From the NCBI RefSeq assembly GCF_900116005.1, contig NZ_FOYI01000007.1, positions 62,001-126,000 on the forward strand: a stretch of DNA of 64,000 bases, given 5' to 3'. The position numbers and the translations under genes were made by a program. This DNA is from Poseidonocella sedimentorum (lineage in GTDB: Bacteria; Pseudomonadota; Alphaproteobacteria; Rhodobacterales; Rhodobacteraceae). Positions 44,186-51,764 of this stretch are shown in pieces. Position 1 is the stretch's first letter; every line of letters starts with the position of its first letter. Below the pieces are notes generated by a model. It made no database searches. It saw only the letters and a program-made list of their open reading frames with translations, and was not told where the DNA came from.

Positions 44186-44217
44186 GAGAGGGCCCGCGGG
44201 GGCCCTCTCTCCTTTTT
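44186..44217 (+). terminator. Intrinsic terminator/attenuator between dctP and dctQ
   Basis: A perfect 10-bp stem (GAGAGGGCCC / GGGCCCTCTC) with a GCGG loop is followed by TCCTTTTT. It is a textbook intrinsic terminator inside an operon; partial read-through would lower permease expression relative to the binding protein. Confidence 0.85.
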
Positions 44218-44236
44218 CGGTTCGGGGACTTCACGG

Positions 44237-44749
44237 ATGTATCAAGGGCTTCATCGCGCGGCGGAGGCCATCGCCCGCGCCCTGGCGCTGGCCGGCGGGC
44301 TGGTGCTGCTGCTCATCGTCGGGATGACCTGCGTGTCGATTGCGGGGCGCGCGCTGGTGCCGCTTGATATCGGCATCGGTCCGATCAAGGGGATCTACGA
44401 CATGACCGAAATCGCGATGGCCGCGGCGGTATTCGCCTTTCTGCCCTGGGCCCAGTTGCGCGATGCCCATGCCCGGGTCGACCTCTTCCAGCCCGCGATG
44501 CCCGCGCGGCTCTCGCTCGGGCTCGACCTGCTGTTCAACATCGGCATGGCCGTGGTCGCCGCGGTCGGAAGCTGGCGGCTCTATCTGGGGATGCAGGACA
44601 GGCTCGCCTATGGCGACACCACACTCATCGCCCAGATCCCGGTCTGGCAGGGTTATGCCGCGAGCCTCGTCGGCGCCGTCGGCTTCGTGCTCGTCGCGCT
44701 GTTTTGCGTGCTGCGCTCGGCGCGCCGCCTCGCCGGTCTGGAGGGCTGA
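44237..44749 (+). CDS. TRAP transporter small permease DctQ
   Basis: 170 aa with four membrane helices, for example LALAGGLVLLLIVGMTCVSI and VGAVGFVLVALFCVLR. The DctQ-type EIAMAAAVFAFLPWAQLRDAHARVD stretch spans the loop between helices 2 and 3. It is the small subunit bridging binding protein and DctM. It lies 3 bases before dctM. Confidence 0.88.
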   Translation: MYQGLHRAAEAIARALALAGGLVLLLIVGMTCVSIAGRALVPLDIGIGPIKGIYDMTEIAMAAAVFAFLPWAQLRDAHARVDLFQPAMPARLSLGLDLLFNIGMAVVAAVGSWRLYLGMQDRLAYGDTTLIAQIPVWQGYAASLVGAVGFVLVALFCVLRSARRLAGLEG

Positions 44750-44752
44750 GCC

Positions 44753-46081
44753 ATGACACCGATCGCCCTCGCGCTCTGGTCCTTCCCCGTCCTTTTGCTG
44801 CTCGTCTTCCTGCGCGCGCCCATTGCACTGGCGATGATCGCGGTCGGCGTGCTCGGCAACTACCTCGTCATCGGCACACCCGCGATGGTGCTCAACCAAC
44901 TCAAGACGATGGTTTACGGCGAGTTCTCCAACTACTCCTTCTCGATCATCCCGCTCTTTCTGCTGATGGGCCAGTTCGCCACGCTCTCGGGCATGTCCGC
45001 CTCGCTCTTCCGCGCGGCCGAAAGCTTCCTCGGCCACCGGCGCGGCGGGGTTGCCATGTCGGCGGTCGGAGCCTGCGCGGGGTTCGGAGCGATCTGCGGC
45101 TCGTCGCTCGCCACCGCGGCCACCATGGGACAGGTCGCGCTGCCCGAGATGAAGCGCTACGGCTACCCCGGCTCGCTCTCCACCGGCGCCCTCGCCGCGG
45201 GGGGCACGCTCGGAATCCTGATCCCGCCGTCGGTCATCCTGGTGATCTACGCGATCCTCGCCGAGCAGAACATCGAGAAGCTCTTCGTCGCGGCGCTCGT
45301 GCCCGGCATCCTCGCCGCCATCGGCTACATGGTCGCGATCTCGGTCTGGGTGCGGGTCGCCCCCAACAGCGCCGCGGTCAAACCCCGCGTGCCCTGGGCC
45401 GAACGGCTGGTCGCGCTCGGCAAGGTCTGGCCGGTGCTGACGATCTTCCTCGTGGTGGTCGGCGGCATCTATGCCGGGATCTTCACCCCGACCGAAGCCG
45501 CCGCCGTCGGCGCGGCAGGCACATTCGTCGCCGCGCTCGCCACGGGCGAGATGAGTTGGGCCCGGCTGCGCGACGCGATTCTCGCGACCGCCTCATCCTC
45601 GGCGATGATCTTCATGATCATCCTCGGCGCCAAGCTCTACAACAACTTCCTGTCGCTGACCTTCCTGCCCCAGACCGCCTCCGTCTGGGTCGGCGAACAG
45701 GGCTTCTCGCCGTGGCTGGTGCTTACCATCGTGCTGCTGATGTACCTCGCCTTCGGCTGTGTGATGGATTCGCTCTCCATGGTCCTGCTGACCGTGCCGA
45801 TCATCTATCCGATCATGGCCACGCTCGATTTCGGCATGAGCGCCAATGACTTCGGGCTCTGGTTCGGGATCCTCGTGCTGATCGTGGTGGAGGTGGGGCT
45901 GATCACGCCCCCTGTGGGGATGAATCTCTTCATCATCAACTCGATGGCCCGCGACACGCCCATCGGCGAGACCTATCGCGGCGCGATGCCCTTCGTGCTG
46001 ACGGATATCCTGCGGGTGGTGCTCCTCGCCGGGTTCCCGGCAATCACCCTGTGGCTCGTCCACGTGATCGACGCGCTCTAG
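44753..46081 (+). CDS. TRAP transporter large permease DctM
   Basis: 442 aa with about 12 membrane helices; sodium-coupled transport subunit. DctM marks: FRAAESFLGHRRGG, GSSLATAATMGQVALPEM, GGTLGILIPPSVILVIYAIL and VEVGLITPPVGMNLFII. The stop codon TAG overlaps the stop of the convergent ligase gene within a shared CTAG. Confidence 0.93.
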   Translation: MTPIALALWSFPVLLLLVFLRAPIALAMIAVGVLGNYLVIGTPAMVLNQLKTMVYGEFSNYSFSIIPLFLLMGQFATLSGMSASLFRAAESFLGHRRGGVAMSAVGACAGFGAICGSSLATAATMGQVALPEMKRYGYPGSLSTGALAAGGTLGILIPPSVILVIYAILAEQNIEKLFVAALVPGILAAIGYMVAISVWVRVAPNSAAVKPRVPWAERLVALGKVWPVLTIFLVVVGGIYAGIFTPTEAAAVGAAGTFVAALATGEMSWARLRDAILATASSSAMIFMIILGAKLYNNFLSLTFLPQTASVWVGEQGFSPWLVLTIVLLMYLAFGCVMDSLSMVLLTVPIIYPIMATLDFGMSANDFGLWFGILVLIVVEVGLITPPVGMNLFIINSMARDTPIGETYRGAMPFVLTDILRVVLLAGFPAITLWLVHVIDAL

Positions 46082-47847
46082 AAGGTCAGGACGCCCGGTC
46101 CGCCGTCATAGAGCGTCATGATCGCCTCGGCGTTGTTGCCGCGCATCTGGCGCTGGTTGAGCGAGCCCTTCTCGGTCACCTCGCCGCGCTCGAAGCTCGG
46201 CGGCTCGGTGAGCACGAGCGCGCGGCGCACCCGGCTGGCCGACCCCGTCGCGGCCCGCGCCGCCGCCGCCAGCCGTTCGGCAAGCGCCGCCTCCCGCGCC
46301 TCGGGCGCCATCGCCGCGCCCGCTTCGCTCAGGATGAGCAGCGCCCCGAGCTCCGGTGCGTTCTCGCCCACGATCACCGCATCGCGCACCAGCCCGCCCA
46401 TCGCATCGACCAGCGCGGCGCGCACCGCGCCGACAGGGACCCATGTCCCGCTTGTCAGTTTGAAGTTCTCCGCCATACGCCCGTCGAAGAAGAACCCCTT
46501 GGTGAAATCCTCCGGGTCGGCCGGGCGCAGCGCGTCCCCCAGCTTGTAGAACCCCTCCTCGTCAAAGGCCTCCGCTGTCTTTGCCGGATCGCCCTTGTAG
46601 CCGGGCGTGATCGTCGGCCCCTTGAGCCGCGCCTCCAGCTTGCCGCCCTGAGGCACCAGCTTGAGCGTCAGCCCCCGCGCGGGAACGCCCACGTTGCCTG
46701 CCCGTTCCTGCACCTCGGTACAGGCCAGCGCGAAGGGGGCGGTCTCGGTTGCGCCGAGCCCCGTGGCCAGCAGCACCTCGCGCCCCGCCGTCCGGCGCGC
46801 GACGGCGCGCAGCCGGTCCCATGTGATCTGCGACATGCCGGCCCCCGCGTAGAACATCATGCCCAGATCGCGGAAGAACATCTCGGCCAGCGCGGGCTCC
46901 CCTTCGAGCGCCTCGACCAGAAGGTCGTAGCCCAGCGGCACGTTGAAGTACCACGTGCAGGCGATCTCGCGCAGGTTGCGCAGGGTCTCGTCGAAGCGCC
47001 CCGAGACGGGGCGGCCATCGTCGATGTAGAACGTGCCGCCGTTGGTCATCACGAGGTAAAAGACCTTGTTGCCCCCCGCCGTGTGGTTCCACGGCGCCCA
47101 GTCGAGCACCACGGGCGGGCGCTCTGCCACGAACCGGTAGCAATCGCGGACCATCGCCTGGTTGGCACAGATCATCGAGTGGGTGTTGATGACGGCCTTG
47201 GGCGCGCCGGTGGAGCCGGAGGTGAAGAGATACTTGACGATCGTCTCGGGCCCGACGCCCGCGCGCGCCTCCTCGGCCCCTGCCGGATCGCCGCCGCGCA
47301 GGGTCTCGAGCCCGATCCGGCCTGGCCCGTCCTCGTTGGAAATCACGTGTCGCCCTCTCGCCGCCAACGCCGCGAGCGCGGGGGCGAAGGCCTCGGGATC
47401 GTCGGCGTTGACCGCGCCGGGCCGGAGCGTCCGGGCGATCTCGCGGAGCTTGCGGTGGTCCTTGGAGACCAGCGAATAGGCCGGCGAGACCGGCGCGAAG
47501 GGTATGCCGACGCAGGTGCAAGCGAGGCCCAGAAGCGCGTGTTCGAGGCTGTTTTCCGACAGGATCAGGAGCGGCCGGTCCGGCCCCAGCCCGAGCGTCA
47601 GGAGCGACGCGCCCATCGCCCGCGCCGCCGCGCGCGCCGCGCCGTAGCTGATCCGCCGCCAGTCGCCGCCGCCCGGCGCGCGCCGGGCGAGGAAGGGACG
47701 GTCGGGCGCGGTCTCGGCCCAGTGGTCTAGCGCGTCGGCCAGCGTCGGGCGGTGGTCCGTGAGAGGGTCGTTCTGGCGCATCAGGATGCTGCCATCGCCG
47801 CGCTTTTCGATGTCGAAGACCGGCGTCCAGAACCCCGTGCCGCTCAT
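46078..47847 (-). CDS. Feruloyl-CoA synthase-like acyl-CoA ligase
   Basis: 589 aa from the ATG at 47847 (an upstream TTG would add 13 residues and is less likely). AMP-forming ligase that would activate ferulate, coumarate or a similar acid with CoA. The P-loop is YLFTSGSTGAPKAVI; LDWAPWNHTAGGNKVF and NGGTFYIDDGRP are characteristic of the feruloyl-CoA synthase group, and GEVTEKGSLNQRQM holds the catalytic lysine region. It is behind the marR gene on the same strand, 52 bases apart. Confidence 0.87.
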   Translation of the reverse strand: MSGTGFWTPVFDIEKRGDGSILMRQNDPLTDHRPTLADALDHWAETAPDRPFLARRAPGGGDWRRISYGAARAAARAMGASLLTLGLGPDRPLLILSENSLEHALLGLACTCVGIPFAPVSPAYSLVSKDHRKLREIARTLRPGAVNADDPEAFAPALAALAARGRHVISNEDGPGRIGLETLRGGDPAGAEEARAGVGPETIVKYLFTSGSTGAPKAVINTHSMICANQAMVRDCYRFVAERPPVVLDWAPWNHTAGGNKVFYLVMTNGGTFYIDDGRPVSGRFDETLRNLREIACTWYFNVPLGYDLLVEALEGEPALAEMFFRDLGMMFYAGAGMSQITWDRLRAVARRTAGREVLLATGLGATETAPFALACTEVQERAGNVGVPARGLTLKLVPQGGKLEARLKGPTITPGYKGDPAKTAEAFDEEGFYKLGDALRPADPEDFTKGFFFDGRMAENFKLTSGTWVPVGAVRAALVDAMGGLVRDAVIVGENAPELGALLILSEAGAAMAPEAREAALAERLAAAARAATGSASRVRRALVLTEPPSFERGEVTEKGSLNQRQMRGNNAEAIMTLYDGGPGVLTF

Positions 47848-47899
47848 CGCGGCCCCCGTCGGATCGCGCCACCGAACCGCAGGCAATCTCCCGCCATGT

Positions 47900-48370
47900 T
47901 CACCCCTCCCGCGCGCGGATCTTGCGGAGCAGCGTGATCAGCATCTCCCGCTCCTGCTCGGTCATATGCGCCAACAGCGCCGCCTCATGCGCGCGCACCG
48001 CATCCTGCGCCGAACGGAGCGCCGCCTGCCCCACATGTGTCGCGACCAGCGCGTGGGACCGGCGATCCCCCGGAACCGCCGTGCGCCGCAGAAACCCGCG
48101 CCGTTCCAGATCGTCAACAATCGCCACGAGGCCGGAGCGCTCGATCCCGAGTTTACGCGCCAGCGCGCTTTGGGTGATCTCGGGAAATTGCACGACGAAG
48201 GAAAGCGCGGAGAAGGCCCGCGGGCCGAGCCCGTCCTGGCCGAGCGCCTCGCGGAAATCGGCCTGCACGATCACATAGGCGCGCTTGAGGTTATAGCCGA
48301 TCAGGGTCTCAAGCACCGATCCCGCGCTCTCGGGGCCCGTCTCTGCGCCGTGTCGATCGTCGGCTGTCAC
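47900..48370 (-). CDS. MarR-family transcriptional regulator
   Basis: 156 aa from a GTG start. Winged-helix regulator with QSALARKLGIERSGLVAIVDDLERRGFLRR as recognition region (split here over two helices) and RRTAVPGDRRSH wing. MarR proteins next to hydroxycinnamoyl-CoA ligases (FerR, CouR, HcaR types) are usually repressors released by the CoA thioester. A perfect palindrome at 48420 lies 50 bases upstream, and a partial match is near the crotonase gene. Confidence 0.88.
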   Translation of the reverse strand: MTADDRHGAETGPESAGSVLETLIGYNLKRAYVIVQADFREALGQDGLGPRAFSALSFVVQFPEITQSALARKLGIERSGLVAIVDDLERRGFLRRTAVPGDRRSHALVATHVGQAALRSAQDAVRAHEAALLAHMTEQEREMLITLLRKIRAREG

Positions 48371-48419
48371 CCGCTTGCCTCCCCTGTCCCTCCGGTTTGG
48401 CCAAAGCTTAGCGGGGATT

Positions 48420-48434
48420 GTTTACCTAGTAAAC
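48420..48434. promoter_or_regulatory. Perfect palindrome upstream of marR, probable MarR operator
   Basis: GTTTAC-CTA-GTAAAC has perfect 6-bp arms. Its spacing and position in the short gap between tonB and marR, plus a related sequence at 42143, support autoregulation of marR and control of the ligase. Confidence 0.6.
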
Positions 48435-48457
48435 GGACTGCGCCGAACGCGACGCCC

Positions 48458-49504
48458 CTAGCGGGTGTTGTAGCGATATTTGAAGACGGTCTGCGCCCCA
48501 GCCGGCGGCGCGGGAAAGGGCGAGGCGCGCCGCGTGTGATCCAGCGCCAGCCGGTCTAGCTCTGTATCTCCCGAACTTTGCAGGATGCGCACCGCAGAGA
48601 GCCCGCCGTTCCGCGCGACCTTGAACTGCACGATCGCCGATCCCTTGCTGCGCGAGCGGGCCTTGCGCGTCCGGCTCAGCTTGCGGTTGACCTTGCCGGG
48701 GTAGGCCGCGGCGGCCTTGCGCTCGGTGGCGGCGGTGGCGTTTTCGGTCTGGCCCTGACCCGCATTGGCGGCGGGCGCGGCCGAGGTGCTGGCGGCGGCA
48801 GCGCCGCGGACCTCGTCGCGGTCGGCATTGCCCGCGGCCACCGCGGCGGGCTTCGGCGGTTGCTTTTTCGGCTCGGTCTTCTTCGGGGGGGTCCGCGCAA
48901 TGTCGCGCGGACGGGCGACCGGGCGCAGGTCGGTGTCATCGGGTGTCTGCACGACGGTCTCGGGCTGGGCCTCGATCACCTCGGGCGGCGGCGTCTCGGC
49001 CTGCGTTACCGTGGGCGGCGCGACGGGCTGAACCGGCGTCGGCGCGGTCTCGGACGGCGTGATCGGCGCGGAGACCGACGGCGTGACCGGCGCGGGATCC
49101 ACCGGCGGCGTCGGCGTGACGGGCGAGAGCGGCACGAGCGCGGCCATGGTCATCGGCTCGGCCTCGCCCACAGCCACCGGCGCGGCGGGCGCGGCGCTTT
49201 CGGCCTGGGTCAGCACGGGCGCGGGCTCGGCCTGCGCGGTCTCCACCGGGGCGACCTCGGGCGTCACTTCGACCGGCTCGGGCGGCTGCACCTCCTCGGG
49301 CGCGGGCGCGTCGGTCACCTCCGGCGCCGCCGGCACCACCGTGCCCGTGACCAGATCGGCAAAGCCGGTCCCGAATTGCGCCTGCATCGGGGGCGCGGAG
49401 GTGGCCGCAACCTGCTCCGGCGCCTCGCCATAGCGCACCAGCCCCACCGCATGGGCCGCCACCGAAATCGCAAGAGCAGCCCCGCCGAATATCCGCGCAC
49501 GCAT
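48458..49504 (-). CDS. tonB: TonB energy transducer
   Basis: 348 aa. An N-terminal membrane anchor (FGGAALAISVAAHAVGL, with the expected His) is followed by a very long Pro/Glu/Val-rich periplasmic spacer (about residues 55-200), a basic PPKKTEPKKQPPKP stretch and the C-terminal TonB domain (GSAIVQFKVARNGGLSAVRI, ASPFPAPP, FKYRYNTR). It couples the ExbBD proton motor to outer-membrane receptors for heme and siderophore. Last of a five-gene overlapping operon. Confidence 0.92.
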   Translation of the reverse strand: MRARIFGGAALAISVAAHAVGLVRYGEAPEQVAATSAPPMQAQFGTGFADLVTGTVVPAAPEVTDAPAPEEVQPPEPVEVTPEVAPVETAQAEPAPVLTQAESAAPAAPVAVGEAEPMTMAALVPLSPVTPTPPVDPAPVTPSVSAPITPSETAPTPVQPVAPPTVTQAETPPPEVIEAQPETVVQTPDDTDLRPVARPRDIARTPPKKTEPKKQPPKPAAVAAGNADRDEVRGAAAASTSAAPAANAGQGQTENATAATERKAAAAYPGKVNRKLSRTRKARSRSKGSAIVQFKVARNGGLSAVRILQSSGDTELDRLALDHTRRASPFPAPPAGAQTVFKYRYNTR

Positions 49505-49926
49505 CAGTCCAGCCCCCGTTCCGTCACAAGAAATATCTGCCCCGCCCCGGCCTCGGTCAGCTCCGCCACCCGCTCCATCAGAAGCTGGGCCGGCAGATCC
49601 CGATCCGGCACGAGACGCAACTCCATCGCAGGCGGCTCACCCGCCACGGGCACGGCCGCGTCCTCCACCGGCGCGCTTCGCGCCACTGCGCCGGCCAGGT
49701 CGATCGGCTCGCCGCGCCAGGTCATCGACCCGTCCGGCAGCAGCACCACCGCATCGGGCGGCGGACGGCCCTCCAGCTCGGACGTGCTGGTGAGTTGCAC
49801 GCGTTCGTCCATCGGCGGCGCGATCGTGCTCGTCACCATGAAGAAGATCAGCATGAGAAACACCACGTTGATCAGCGCGATGGTGGGCTCCGGTTTTTGT
49901 CGGGCGGCGGGGCGTTTGAGGGCCAT
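49504..49926 (-). CDS. ExbD paralogue with Asn in place of the membrane Asp
   Basis: 140 aa; one membrane helix near residues 16-35 and a periplasmic domain. In ExbD/TolR proteins the helix carries an essential aspartate (LIDV). Here the sequence reads IALINVVFLMLIFFMV, with an AAC (Asn) codon at 49869-49867 on the minus strand. The preceding gene keeps the aspartate, so the motor may use one protonatable and one non-protonatable ExbD. Start and stop overlap neighbouring genes by single bases. Confidence 0.88.
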   Translation of the reverse strand: MALKRPAARQKPEPTIALINVVFLMLIFFMVTSTIAPPMDERVQLTSTSELEGRPPPDAVVLLPDGSMTWRGEPIDLAGAVARSAPVEDAAVPVAGEPPAMELRLVPDRDLPAQLLMERVAELTEAGAGQIFLVTERGLD

Positions 49927-50306
49927 CAGCGAAGCACCTGCGTCGAGAGATCCGGAACCGTGTCGAGCGCGATCAGCAGATCGACCAGCCGCTGGGTCGT
50001 CACCTCTTCGGTGGTGGTGACCAGCAGCGTCCGCGCCGTGCCCTCCTCAGCCTCGCGCAGCGTCTCGACCGTCTCCTCGATCGAGAGCCCGCGCCCGTTG
50101 AGCAGCGCCTCCTCGGGGTTGAGCCGCAGGAACATCACCACCTGATCGCCCGACACGGCCCCGCCCCCGGAAGCCCCGGTGAGCGGAATTTCGGCATAGC
50201 GGGTGAAGGTCGAGCTCAGCATGAAGAACAACAGCAGCAGGAAGATGACATCGATGAGCGATGTCATCGAGAGGCGTCGCCGCCGGGAGGGGCGTCTAAG
50301 CGGCAT
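49926..50306 (-). CDS. exbD: ExbD
   Basis: 126 aa from the ATG at 50306; this start overlaps the exbB end by 11 bases and is preferred over one 60 bases upstream. The helix TSLIDVIFLLLLFFMLSSTF keeps the essential Asp of the proton pathway. A periplasmic domain follows. Together with ExbB and TonB it harvests proton motive force for outer-membrane transport. Confidence 0.9.
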   Translation of the reverse strand: MPLRRPSRRRRLSMTSLIDVIFLLLLFFMLSSTFTRYAEIPLTGASGGGAVSGDQVVMFLRLNPEEALLNGRGLSIEETVETLREAEEGTARTLLVTTTEEVTTQRLVDLLIALDTVPDLSTQVLR

Positions 50307-50964
50307 CGGAGTGCAGCGTCTCCCCGGGCGCGGGGGCGGCCTGCGTGGTAGGCTGGCTCGGGGCAAAGATCGTCTCGATGGCGGTCTCGGCCACGCCGCG
50401 CGCCCGCGCCACGCGCGATTCGAAGAAAGTCAGCATCAGCGAGGTGGGCATCGCCACCGCAAGCCCCGCCGCCGTGGTCAGCAGCGCGACCCAGATCCCG
50501 CCCGCGAGGGTCGAGGGATCGACGTTGGCGCCCGCTTCCTGCATCGCTTGAAACGCACCGATCATGCCGAGCACGGTGCCGAAAAGGCCAAGGAGCGGGG
50601 CGATCTGGGCGATGCTGTCGAGGATGCGGAAGCCGCGTTCCATCCGGTCAAGCACAGCGCCCGCTTCGGCGACGGCGCGGCCATGGCTGCCGCTGCCGGA
50701 CGCGGCGCGCGAGAGCACCGGGGCGAGACGGCTGCGGCTCATCTGAAGAGCGGCGCGCGCGCCGGCCCGGTCGCCGAGGTCCCACAGATCGAGCGCGTGG
50801 GCGATCTGGCGGTGGCGGCCGACCCCGAGATAGGCGAGCTGCCAGAATTTCCACAGCACCACCGCGAGCGAGACCACAGAGAGCCCGAGCAGCAGCATCA
50901 CCACCGGCCCTCCAAGCTCCATGATCGCGGCGAGGCGTTCGGTGATCATTTCAAGATAGATCAT
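50296..50964 (-). CDS. exbB: ExbB (MotA/TolQ/ExbB proton channel)
   Basis: 222 aa from the ATG at 50964 (overlapping the upstream gene stop as ATGA). Three membrane helices: VVMLLLGLSVVSLAVVLW, and the conserved pair IAQIAPLLGLFGTVLGMIGAF and GGIWVALLTTAAGLAVAMP. The threonines of the last two helices form the proton path. Forms the pentameric part of the TonB motor. Confidence 0.93.
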   Translation of the reverse strand: MIYLEMITERLAAIMELGGPVVMLLLGLSVVSLAVVLWKFWQLAYLGVGRHRQIAHALDLWDLGDRAGARAALQMSRSRLAPVLSRAASGSGSHGRAVAEAGAVLDRMERGFRILDSIAQIAPLLGLFGTVLGMIGAFQAMQEAGANVDPSTLAGGIWVALLTTAAGLAVAMPTSLMLTFFESRVARARGVAETAIETIFAPSQPTTQAAPAPGETLHSDAA

Positions 50965-51410
50965 CCCAGAAGCTCCGCGCTGGTCCGGCTGGAAAGGGTC
51001 AATGATTTCAAACAGCTCGCAGGCGTAAGCGAGGCCCCTTCGCAAGAGGCCAACCCGTTGACGAGCACCTGCCCGACCGCGTCGCAGCTCAGGCCCGGCA
51101 CGTCGAACTGGCGCACACGCGGCCGCCCCTGGGGCAGCGCGCCGAGGTCGAAGATGGTCAGCCGCTCGACCGCGCCTTGCGTGGTAAAGAGCACCGCCTC
51201 GAGCGAGACGCCGTCGATATCGCTGCCCGTTGCGTTGGTCGCAAGGAAGGTCAGCCGGCAGGCGCCGTCGAGCTGGTTGAGAGAGTTGAACTCGATGGCG
51301 AGGGCCGAGGGGGCCGCCGCGCCCGAGGCCGCGTCATCCTGCGCCTGGGCCGCCTGGGCCAGGGCCGTGATCGCGACGAGCGCGCCGCAAAGCCGTTGGT
51401 GAAAGGTCAT
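50961..51410 (-). CDS. Secreted hypothetical protein at the head of the exbB operon
   Basis: 149 aa with a signal peptide (LCGALVAITALAQAAQAQ) and a strong ribosome site (GAGGAGAG). The mature part has two or three cysteine pairs (GACRLTF, LSCDAV, SCEGA, SCLK) and a beta-rich pattern, so it is a periplasmic, probably disulfide-bonded protein. Its stop overlaps the exbB start. I do not recognise the family beyond its repeated association with exbB in this type of operon, which I recall only loosely. Function unknown. Confidence 0.75.
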   Translation of the reverse strand: MTFHQRLCGALVAITALAQAAQAQDDAASGAAAPSALAIEFNSLNQLDGACRLTFLATNATGSDIDGVSLEAVLFTTQGAVERLTIFDLGALPQGRPRVRQFDVPGLSCDAVGQVLVNGLASCEGASLTPASCLKSLTLSSRTSAELLG

Positions 51411-51575
51411 CGTCTCTCCTCTTCTTGCGTATCGGACGGTCGGGTGGCGGTATCGCCCTCCGTCGGTCCCCGGCGCGGGGTAGGTTTCGGGCCCATGCGC
51501 CCCCGTCCGCCGGTCTCGCGATGGATCGCCGCGCCGCCTTGCCGGCCCGCTCCCGGGCCGCTTCACGCGGTTGCG

Positions 51576-51588
51576 ACCTGTTACAGGT
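51576..51588. promoter_or_regulatory. 13-bp perfect palindrome near the heme-operon iron box
   Basis: ACCTGT-T-ACAGGT is a perfect inverted repeat 18 bases left of the iron box, between it and the exb operon start. It could be a second regulator site; identity unknown. Confidence 0.4.
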
Positions 51589-51606
51589 TGATGCGGCTAT
51601 TTAATC

Positions 51607-51621
51607 TGATAGAAATCGTCA
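51607..51621. promoter_or_regulatory. RirA-type iron box (TGA-N9-TCA) between exb/tonB and hmuTUV
   Basis: TGATAGAAATCGTCA exactly fits TGA-N9-TCA. It is 143 bases before hmuT and 196 bases before the exb operon start, within the only AT-rich part of the divergent region, so it may repress both operons when iron is plentiful. Confidence 0.6.
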
Positions 51622-51764
51622 AGATAAATCTTCCACCGGGTTCGCGGAATCCTCCGCGCCTTGGCCAGCTCCGATCCGACCGCCCGCTGCCGCGCCGCCT
51701 TGGCGCGCCGCGCGGCCCGCCCTGTGCCGGATCCAGCAAGCCCCCCGCGCCTGCTCGAAAGCCA

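Larger units (their letters stand above)
51411..51764. other. Divergent regulatory region of exb/tonB and hmuTUV operons
   Basis: 354 bases with no protein-coding content that I trust. The AT-rich core at 51598-51635 holds an exact iron box and a leftward -35-like TTGACG; a second palindrome lies at 51576. This is the natural control point for both heme-transport operons. Confidence 0.6.

Noticed and set aside
49050-49400. Possible repeat array in the tonB region
   Set aside because: The repetition comes from the coding sequence of the Pro-rich TonB spacer, with no regular unit or spacer as in CRISPR or tandem repeats.
48578-50020. Long Gly/Arg/His-rich plus-strand frame opposite tonB and exbD
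   Set aside because: It is the reverse of the Pro/Val/Glu-rich TonB spacer; composition alone creates the repeat-like look.
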